Below, piece by piece: positions 47,065-57,400 of a stretch of DNA of 64,000 bases (position 1 is the first letter of the stretch; every line of letters starts with the position of its first letter). The translations under genes and the position numbers were made by a program. The DNA is from Trileptium ribeirensis. Taxonomy: Eukaryota; Nematoda; Enoplea; Enoplida; Thoracostomopsidae. The stretch spans positions 62,001 to 126,000 of the forward strand of contig JASANE010016281.1 in the NCBI GenBank assembly GCA_030248225.1, given 5' to 3'. The notes under the pieces are model-generated. The model was given only the letters and a program-made list of their open reading frames with translations, ran no database searches and was not told where the DNA came from.

Positions 47065-48243
47065 TTATCTACGTCCGCGACGCTGCTGTTGTTTAACTAT
47101 CTCGCGCCACTTGGACAGGTAGCGTTCCCTTGACGCTTTCCCCCGTCGCCGTGCACGTTGGTAGTTCATATTTGATTCACTCGCCTGATCACGGACGCAC
47201 TGCCATTGTGGGACATGCTGATGTTGTGCGTATTGTTGGCGATAATGTTGCTGATTTCCATATTGCAATTCGAAAGCAGTTAACCGTGAACTGGTTGACG
47301 GTAACGGTTCCGCAACATTGTATTGCAGCGGGGAAACGGTGTTACCATACTTCTCTGGCGGCGATATTGTATTACCCGTAAAATTCGTGCCCACCGTGGA
47401 ATTGCCAACCAAATGATGCGTATTATAAGTCATAAAATGTGCGATTGTTGCAGCTATTATTGCTATATTTCGCGCTTGCACAGACAACTCTCCCGAGCGA
47501 TTTGCTTGGAAAGATTGTTCCGTAGCACCATTTATCTGTGCTTGATGATCTGTCTCCGCTTTATTTTGCTCTGTACCGTTTGAAGTTGTCTCGGCGATAA
47601 CCACATTTGGTTGTATATTAAAATCGTGACGCGTCACCGATTCTATATCCACCTTGCGGTTCGCATGTTGTTTCATTTCGGACAGCAGCTGTGCTGTGCG
47701 CGATCCAGGAGCGTCTGGTGACCGATTAGACGACCTTAACCGCGTAGTATCCGGTGGTGCGTCCTCTGTTTTCCCATTGCCATTTACCTTCCAGTTGTAT
47801 ACCGGATCATATTGCAATTGGAATCGGGCCCTCGATCGGATTGTTTTGTCACTCCACCCATTGTGATCTGTATCAGCATAGTATTTGCGATGAAATTGAA
47901 CCCACCGTCGACAACTAACATTACTTTTGATCAATGGTAACTGGTTTAATTGCCAAATGCCGGTAGACTTTCTGGACGCACGATGATCTCTCGCACTGTT
48001 ATTTGATGGAATATTTCGCTGTTTACCGTGTGCGTGTCGATGTTTAGCAGGTGTATTTTTAGCACGTTGACGTCGTTTATCTGGATCCTGACGTTTACGC
48101 TCTGCCAACCCGGCCTTTGTGCGCGTCGTAAGTTGATGCTGCTTATTACTGTCGATTGGCTGCGAAACGTTAGTATGCGTAATTATAATGCCATCCTCAA
48201 CTTCGTGAATTTCCACACTGGGCTCTTCCCCAATGTCATCCAT
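47065..48243 (-). CDS. Accessory ORF 1 of the retroelement (392 aa)
   Basis: An intact ATG-started ORF that begins 175 bp after the stop of the giant polyprotein. It has an acidic N-terminus (MDDIGEEPSVEIHEVEDG), a basic Lys/Arg/His-rich stretch (residues about 45-90), and a WQLNQLPLIK..CRRWVQFHRKYYADT segment. The shared motif YDPVYNWK...DTTRLRSSNRSPDAPGS at about 135-180 is followed by a Gln/Asn/Thr-rich half and an Arg-rich C-terminus. The same motif in accessory ORF 2 makes the two paralogous, probably by duplication within the element. No database family is recognised. A regulatory or nucleic-acid-binding role is inferred from composition only. Confidence 0.7.
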   Translation of the reverse strand: MDDIGEEPSVEIHEVEDGIIITHTNVSQPIDSNKQHQLTTRTKAGLAERKRQDPDKRRQRAKNTPAKHRHAHGKQRNIPSNNSARDHRASRKSTGIWQLNQLPLIKSNVSCRRWVQFHRKYYADTDHNGWSDKTIRSRARFQLQYDPVYNWKVNGNGKTEDAPPDTTRLRSSNRSPDAPGSRTAQLLSEMKQHANRKVDIESVTRHDFNIQPNVVIAETTSNGTEQNKAETDHQAQINGATEQSFQANRSGELSVQARNIAIIAATIAHFMTYNTHHLVGNSTVGTNFTGNTISPPEKYGNTVSPLQYNVAEPLPSTSSRLTAFELQYGNQQHYRQQYAQHQHVPQWQCVRDQASESNMNYQRARRRGKASRERYLSKWREIVKQQQRRGRR

Positions 48244-48418
48244 ATTATACTTTACGATTGCAACGGATATTTTAGTTACCGAGCTTTATTAAAATAGTCT
48301 GAATTTAAATTTTGCCGAAATCAACTGGAATATTTACAACCAAAATATACAGCGAGAATTTTTTTAAAGAATATTTAAAACATAGATATATAGCACACAT
48401 ACACTATTACCAAGAACT

Positions 48419-51400
48419 TCACTTCTGGTATGAACGTAAGTTATACCTTCTAGCTGGTACCGATACTAAACGGCGTTTCCTTGTACAAACATTTGAGTGT
48501 TGTGTTTTGCCATTTACCATTATTCTTCCATCATCCTGGTCTTCATTTAAACTGAACTTACTGTCACTACGTAGCCTAGATACAGCTAATTTCGCGATTC
48601 CGGTTACATGAGTTTCTTTACTCATGCACTGTGATGATTTTCCACGGCGTACACTAATTGAATTACTACATGATCGATCCGTATTCGGTATTTCTGTGTA
48701 CTCCTTTGTTGGGTCAACTGGCCCATGGTATTTCACTGCAGTTTGACCGGATTGCTCTGCCAATTCGTCAAGTTCGTCATCTGATTCTATTAAACTCTGC
48801 TCGTGTTTTGTAGGTGCTAATATAGGAGTGTCAATGGGTGCCTGCTTCAAACGGCGAACGTTAACACGTTTAGGTGTATTTCTGATCGATTTAAATACTG
48901 GTTCGACAACTGCTCCAGTTCCATCTGCCGTAAGTTCGGTTACCCGATATGGCCCCCTCCAATGACGAGCGAGCTTCTTCGACTTGCCACGTACGGTAGG
49001 AACATGCAAATACACTTTGTCTCCCTCAACAAAAGGAAGATTTCTTGCTTTACGATCATGGTAAAACTTTTGTTTGTCCTGCGCCTTTTGTACGCATGTT
49101 GACGCCAACTCCCATGCTTCGTGGAAGCGGTTACATAGCGAAAACACAAAGTCCTCCGTATCTGACTCTTCTCCATGGTTCGCTCTTGTCATAAGATCGA
49201 TGGGTAGCATTGGGTCTCGACCAAAATTTAAGAAGAACGGTGTTTCCTTCGTGGTCTCGTGGACGCTACTTCGATAAGCAAAACACGCGTAAGGCAAGAT
49301 CTCGTCCCAGTTGTCTTGATTCGTATTAACGTATAGGCTTATCATTGCTTCCATTGTACGATTAAATCGTTCCACCATACCGTCACACGCTGGATGATAG
49401 GCCGCGGTATTCAGTTTCTTAATACCCAGCAGTCGACATACTTCCATCATTGTCTCGGAGATAAGATTTGGTCCCCGGTCAGTGAGAAACCGCGCAGGCA
49501 CCCCAAATCTACATACTATTTGTTCCACAAATATTTTAGCAATCGTTGTTGATTTCATATCAGCTACAGCAACACATTCTACCCACTTTGTAAAATAATC
49601 CATGAAAACTACGACATATTTATTTTTGGACTTTGTTAGCGGCAAAGGCCCCACGATGTCACACGCGATTTGGTACCACGGAGCGACAACAGGGATAGGC
49701 TGTAATGGGGGAATGGTGTACTTCGTTGGATTTTTCCTTGTTGCACATGCGGCACAGCTCGCACACCACCGTTTCACATCACTGTATACTGTGGGCCAAT
49801 AGAAACGATCGGACACCTTCTTAAACGTTTTGCGTATGCCTAGGTGACCACCTAACAAATGGTCGTGGCAGGCGATCAAAACTTGTTCCCGCAACGTTTT
49901 TGGCACATAACATTGCATTTGTCCCCGCACGTTACTTTTATGGTATAACATTCCCTGCACCAGACTCCAATCGTCATTTGCCGTCTCGTCCGTTGATTCT
50001 AAACGTGAAATTATCACTCTTGCGAAATCATCATTCGTCTGTGCTTCGTGCCAACTGTTAGTGCCATCTTCTATACTGTCCGTAGTCACGTCGATATTCG
50101 CTACTGGCGCGACAGTTATTTCCTCGTTGACTGATGCCTTAAGCATGTCCGTACAGGTTTGACAGCTTGTCAGCGACTCACCCAAATCGCAATTCTGTAA
50201 TGTCGGTACATTCTCCCGTCTGCGCGACAAAGCATCCGCGTTTGAATTCTCTTTGCCAGGCTTGTGCACAATCGTAATGTCGTATTCTTGTAGTAGCAAG
50301 CTCCATCGACATAACCTGCCATGAGGATCACGTGCAGTTAGCAACCATTTTAACGGCTGGTGATCTGTCACCACCGAAAATCCTCGACCGTACAGGTATG
50401 GCCGGAAATGTCGTATTGCCCAAACAACAGCAAGTGTTTCTCTTTCTACCACTGGATATTGCCGTTCAGCCTTTGTTAATGTACGACTCGCATAAGATAT
50501 CGGATGATCCTTGCCGTTGTCGTCGGTTTGGCTGAGCACAGCGCCGATAGCTTTATCGCTTGCATCAGTTTGAACTATAAATGGCTTGGAGAAATCAGGA
50601 AACGCAAGAATTGGTTTACTGGATAGCCGCGATTTCAGCTCATCAAATGCGCGTTGGCAATCATCCGACCACATAAACTTCGTATTCTTCTTGTATAATG
50701 CGTGCAGGGGTGCTGCAATTTTCGCGAAGCACCACACAAATTGTCGATAGTATGATGCTAGGCCCATAAAACTTTGCACTTCCTTGGCGGACGACGGTAT
50801 TGGCCAATCGATGATCTTACGGACCTTTTCACATTCGGGAAAAAATCCGTCACTAGACAACACGTGTCCAAGATACGGCACACTGCTTCGTCCAAACTGG
50901 CATTTTTTCATGGTTAGCTTAAGATCGGCCAACCTTAAACGATCGAAAACCATTTTTAATCGTTGAAGCAATTCATCCGGTGTTGATCCAATAACTAAAA
51001 TATCGTCGAGATAAACTAGGCAGATCTTCCAATCTAAACCAGCTAACACGTTCTCCATCAACCGCTGGAAAGTAGCTGGAGCATTCGATAACCCAAACGG
51101 TAATTTTCGGAACTGGTAAAGTCCATCGTACGTGATAAACGCTGTTTTATGCTTACTACTAGTGTCCATCTGTATTTGGTGATAACCACTTTTCATGTCC
51201 AGTGTACAGAATAACTTCGCCTTATTTAGCGAACACATTACATCATCGATACGCTTCATAGGGTAACTATCCCTTCGAGTAACTGCATTCAATTTTCTAT
51301 AGTCCACACAGAATCGCCACGTACCATCCTTCTTTTTTACTAACACAATAGGAGAAGCCCACTCGCTTGTGGATGGTTCAATTATTCCATTGTTAAGCAT

Positions 51401-54400
51401 TTCCTTGACCTTCCTCGTTACAACTTCGCGCAGTGAGAATGCTGTTCGGTAAGGCTTCTGTCTTATTGGCGCGGCTGTTCCAGTGTCGATAACGTGTTGA
51501 ACCCCTTTTGCGGACCCTAGATTATCATCACCCGAAGCAAACAAATCACTATATTCCTGAAGCAACAGTAGTAGTCGGTTTCGATCACTTCCTAGTAAAG
51601 CACATTCGGTCAAGTCCAGATCTTCCAACATTTTGGATTTGTTGTCGTTGTCAAGTGAGCTAGTACCTTGTACAGAGTTCACAATTGCGTCTGAAGCACA
51701 GACTTGTAGATCCACATCGTTAAGTTGGCTTTGTGACAGCTGTATGTCGGTCGCTATGCGCACGCCACTGTGCAAGACTGCGGGTGCATCCGTTGGATTC
51801 AGTAGCCGAATAGGAACACAACCGTCACCCATAGCTTTACAGACAGTTGGCGCTCCAACGATGTGATGTCGCTCCATGGCCGCCGGATGCGGTTCAAGTA
51901 ATCGTGGTCTGCTATCTATCCTGCCTGATTTCGCCCACACTAAAGCTTCTGTCTTCGGTGGAAGCTTGATGGTGTCGATCAGCGTTACATACATTGGTGA
52001 ATCTGCATCTGCAATAGCCGAATCGCCCAGCTGCACGACTTGGTCATTGAACGTTAGGATGCCATTGCGATAGTCTAATTGGAACTGTCCCAGTTGCTTC
52101 AAAAAGTCTCTGCCTATAATCACGTCATATGGCAAGGTCGGCGATATAGCCAACGGTCCTTCGAACTTACTGTTCGCCAATTCCACGACAGCATTTAGAA
52201 TTCTTGAAATTGGCATCATATGACCAGAAGCTGACCGAACGGACCCTGAACTAATTTTTGTGCATGCAGTCCACTGCGGTATACGTTGCGTGGCCGCCGC
52301 TGAAATGATTGAAATTTGTGCGCCTGTATCGATAAGCGCATCCATCTGAATCCCGTTCACAGTTATTTTAGCTGTTCCAGCATTTCCATCCGTCACGAAA
52401 GCGGAGTTCAGGTTGTAGGGTTGAAATCGTTGGTTAGTTGTCGGTTGGCTGTCTGTCGCGGATGATTCGGTCTCTGCATTACGCTCAGGCAAGCTGGTCT
52501 GAAACACGGTAACCGTTTCGACGGTGGCGTTCTCTTCGGCCACCGGTAGAGAAACGCTTTCCATCTGAGCCATGGTTGCAGCGGTAGGTCGTCTGCCTAT
52601 TCTCGCAAATTTAAGCGGCATACGAAGTTGGTTGGAAGCCAGTCGTGTGAATGTCTGCCTTATCCATCTACGCAGTATTTTCCACAATACATTCAATGTG
52701 ACAAAGGCACAACAACAAAAGATCCATAATTGTCGTAGATCTAAGTCTATGCCAAATAGAAAACTGAACAACCCGGCGCGTACTATCCTGGACGCTGCCT
52801 TGGTGGCTGTTTGTTCGACGGACCGATCCTCGGAATCTACCCCTAAAGCACTCAATATCTGCTGTTGTTGATTGTACACGTGGAAAATATCGTTTAAGGT
52901 AACATGAGTGCGCAGTTCTGCAACGTGGTACATCACGACTGGTTGAAATATAATATCCGGCAATAGTGTCGTATTCGGCAACGCCCAAGATGCGTAATTT
53001 GGCAACGTTCTGTAGTCGTTGATTACCCGTATAGAACCTGTTCTGCTATAGCTATATGTGCCGTTTCTAAGTGTTATCGGTACTTCCTCGGTTAGCTGAC
53101 AGTCAATATCGTGACTATATTGTGTGATGATATTTGTTTCCGCATCCATATAACCTTGTCGCGTGCTGTTGGCTATCCGATATATTAATGGTACGCCCTT
53201 AGTGCAACTCCCGTTCATGGGCACAAAACTGAAATGTCCATTTTCCAGTTCGATGCAGGGCCATATTTCGACAAAATCTCCGGCTGCCGAAGCAACAAGA
53301 TTAGAGTGCTTCAGCCAGGCCCTCATGGCCAGCGTCGGGTTTGCCGCAACAAACACCTTGACCATGCGGCCCATGTGTTGCATCAAATTACACGTGGATG
53401 CCATGGCATGATCAAACGCAAACGATATTGATCGTGTAGTATGGATTTCCAATGCCTGTAGGCTAGACGCTAGTAATTCGGATGTAACAATTCCAACGTC
53501 ACTATTGTCACGTTTTCGACGAAGTTTTGGTTGACCCGACCTTGACGCTTTATGCTGGCTCGCCAAATGCTTCACGAGGACATGAGCTCCGAATTTAGTT
53601 GACTTGTGATCTTTGGACACAATTCGGAACGGAATTCCCTGGTTACTCATGTGCAGTTGAGTACCATTGCAGCTTTGCACTGTTTCTTCACTTCCGAACG
53701 TCAGCGCTAATGTACCATCTGCGGAAACCCATTGCGTGCCACGTAGTGCACCAGACATCGTTCGCCACGCTAAGTATTCGCATTGTTCGACCAGATTTGG
53801 CTCCCAAATCAAAAATCGGCCGTTACTTATGGCACACGATCCTCCAACATAGGAGCAGTGTTTCACATCACCGGCCGTTGATTCCATTACTGTTTCACCG
53901 TGCCGCTTGTACACGTTGGCCGTTGTCAGAATACAGTTTGTGGCTTCGAACTTATTCCAACGACAGCAGTGAATGCCCCCGCCGGGATAGCTCCAATCCA
54001 GTTTATTATCGGTCATCCACATCGTGCCGTGTTGCTTAAGGACACCCGCGGAACATTCTTTAAATTCTTTCATCCTTCTGCACTCTCCTTTGGATACCGA
54101 TTCATCCTTTCTTGCTGTCTTCTTCAGGTTTTCGTCGTTGAAAAAATAGGTGAATGTTTCCACTTGAACTGTTGCTTTCGAACACAACCAAGCTTGACTG
54201 ACATATTGAATCACATTTTTCCTATATAGCTGTATTACCGCATCTACTGGGGATTCGGCTCGCTGCCTGGCGATCGGTCCACATGGCCGTGGATCAGCCA
54301 ACCGCCAAATTTGCCTGTCGGTGTGCCTCTGGCATATTAGCGGATTTGTACTTGTAGCGTTCCCGGCTATTGCTGCAACTAGACCCGTTACAATTGCGAT

Positions 54401-57400
54401 TATCAGCAAAACTTGAAATGATGTTCGATTCGCGCGCCGCACTGTTTCCACGTCACCCATCGACCTCGGCTGTTTCGTTGCTGTCCGTTGTTGATGCAAA
54501 CTCTCCCCGTTTGACCGTTCTTCGTGATTTTTGGAATCAAAGTTAGGGCTTGACGCGCACTTCCTAATCCTTGTCGGTCTCGGTCGATCGATTTCCCCTG
54601 AGCGCACTTTTGTTACCATTAGATCGAATAGCTTCCGACGAAGTCGTCGCAACATCGTCGGACTCGTCGGAGGTTCAGTGTGATTTTGCACCGCTCCTAG
54701 GATACTCTGTTGAGAGCATTTTTGTACTTCACAGCTGACGTTCCGCGCTCGCTCCTCCTCTTCTTCCGCGTCCAAACTTTCCTCCCGTTCTATACGTAGC
54801 GCTTCCAACAATCGTAGTCGCGGTATCACTCCAGCTGGCAACAAACGATCGGATATTCGTTCTGGAGGATGCTGTTCAGCTTCCGGTAAGTCCTCGTGGT
54901 TAACACGCATTGCGCCGAACAAGAAACGACGAGTGATCATTATTCCTATATTTGCTGATGTATACGCAACACCCCATTCTGGCCTTCCGTGCTGAGCCAT
55001 CTGCGGCGTAGCGAATCCGTGGACGCGGAACGAGAACGATTCGCCTAATCGGAACATTGCCAGATCCGTAAGATACGGCGGTTGGGTTAAAACATATTGA
55101 ATTTCGTCTTGTAAGATATTGTCGTTTTCGATTACGGAGTGTACAACTCCGGGTGTACGCAGCTGTCGCACGTAGAAGTCTAGGTAGTGTCGGAAGCAGC
55201 GTAGTTGGTCGGGTGCAACATCATTACGGCGCGTAACATTTGACCAGTAAACCCGCTTGATTGGGATGCGCAGTGTTTCCAGAACAGCGTGTGTACGCCG
55301 GAGGCCGCGCGATATCTGGCTAATTATTCTCTGTTCATATTGCCCCTCCTCAATTTCATCTGCAGACAAGTTATAGGCTCCAGCGTGGATGACTATGGTG
55401 AGTATTATTCCATCAGTTGCGATTGCTTCCAGTGCTTCATCCAACAGTTCGTCAACTTGTTCTAGTTTTAATCCAGGCCTCCAAAATATACTAGTGTTTG
55501 GAACGTGTTCCATACGTTGCAGTTGATCATCACCGATAAACAGATACCAGTCAGTTAGATTTGACAATATCGGCCGACGGGCTACTCTCGGTCTTGCGCC
55601 TTGCTGATTCATCTGACCAACATTCAAATTCTGAAACGGGCGGCGATTATTGCCATCACCTACTTGTGAACGATCGCCATTCCAAGTCGGAGGTCCTTGG
55701 TCACTTCCAGCACAATTGACATTGGGCCCAACCATCCGCTTTGGACCGCAGCAATCCGTATTGTCTGATTTGGTTACACTAGCAAGTGCTGCAGATTTTG
55801 CCATGTACTCCCCGTTGCTCGTATACACGCCGACAGCTTTGTCTCTGTCATCCTTTGACGTACGATCATGCTCCCTACTTCTGAACGACTTTTCCGAATC
55901 GACATTGTGTTGTGGCTGCTGTGTTCGGCTTTCTAGCAGTTCCTTTTTCGTACCAGCTAACCGTGGGCCTGGCGCACTGAAAGCCACTACATCGACGATA
56001 GCAGCTGACCGAACAACACCGTTTGAACTGTTCAACGTTCGCTTTGCATGATCATAAGCAGTACATTGGTCCATGTTAGCTACTAATTGATGAACGGCGT
56101 TCGCGTCCTCTCGACATAAGCCGACGTTATCAGCATTGCTGTTTTTTCGCACTGGTTCGTAACACTGTTGCGACCGATTAACAGTATCTGCGTTCCGATA
56201 CCTACCTCCAGTCTTCGGTTCGGCGTCCGTAATCTGTGCTGCTAACGACTTAGCAACTACCGTCGCTTCCTGCGACTCGATACAACTGACTTTGGGAATG
56301 TTCGGAAATTTTGTAATAGGTCGCTGCTGTACGTCAGAACTACCAAGCGATCGGGAAGGGTTTGCCGCTTGGTAACCATTGTCACCAGTCGCGGTAATGT
56401 TTACCAGCTGCCAAGAAGGCAAGACTTGATTACACGTTACCGTACCAAGAAATGATGTGAAGGTCGGTTGGGCGACATCTGAGTTAGTTGCGTTGTGCGC
56501 GCCGCCGTCCGCGGCTTCGCTTTGGGCACCTGCTAGCGGACTTTTCATGTGTTGTAGTGCATTGGCGAACGGTGTGCGAACAGTATTCGCATTACCTCGC
56601 ACCGGTGCGTCCCTCTGTCTAAATTGCCTGGATGGACCCGTTCGTAGTTGGGTCCCAGTTGGCCTTGATCTTTCTGCTGCTCTCCTCGCGCGGCAGTCTT
56701 CAGTACGATGCCCTGAGCGGCAGTGATACTCGCAATAGCCATTGCGTTGAGACCCTTGGTTGCGGCACTGCAACGCTGTGTGACCCGACTTAAAGCAAAT
56801 TTGGCAGATGGGGCGATTTGACAAGTTGAAGTTTTGTCTTCCATACATAGTTGAGCCGAAGTCGCGGTATGTGCCGCCAGAAGCGCCGTTCTCACGCGAG
56901 CTAGCAGTGTTAGTGGCTGTACACGCTGATGGTGCCGTTTCCAGTTTTTCCAGCCTTTGTGTTATGCGGTCAAGCAAGTGTACTGACTGTAGTGGCAGAC
57001 AAGAAGCTGTGTCCGTTGCGCTCCATTGATTAACCGCGGACAAACTAGCAGTGGTGTCTTTTTCAGCCTTCAACTTCGTTTCAATTCTTTCCGCGGCTAA
57101 GATAGCCTCAGCCATGGAACTTGGTCCCATCACCTTTACTTCCTCTCGGATGCGCGGTTGCAAACCTGCTATGAACTTATTTCGTAGATTAGTCTGCTTT
57201 TCGGCATCCACTGTCATGTAGCTCAGAGCTGACTGCGCCAATTCAGTAAGCGACTGGGCGTAGCGACTAACACTTTCGCCAGACCTTTGCGTACGGATGT
57301 CATACTCGTCGCTCAGGAACCGTTTCCGATCCTCGGTCATGAGTTGTTGCTCCAATGTGACAACTAGTTGGTCGTAATTTTGCTTTACGACTTCGCTAAG

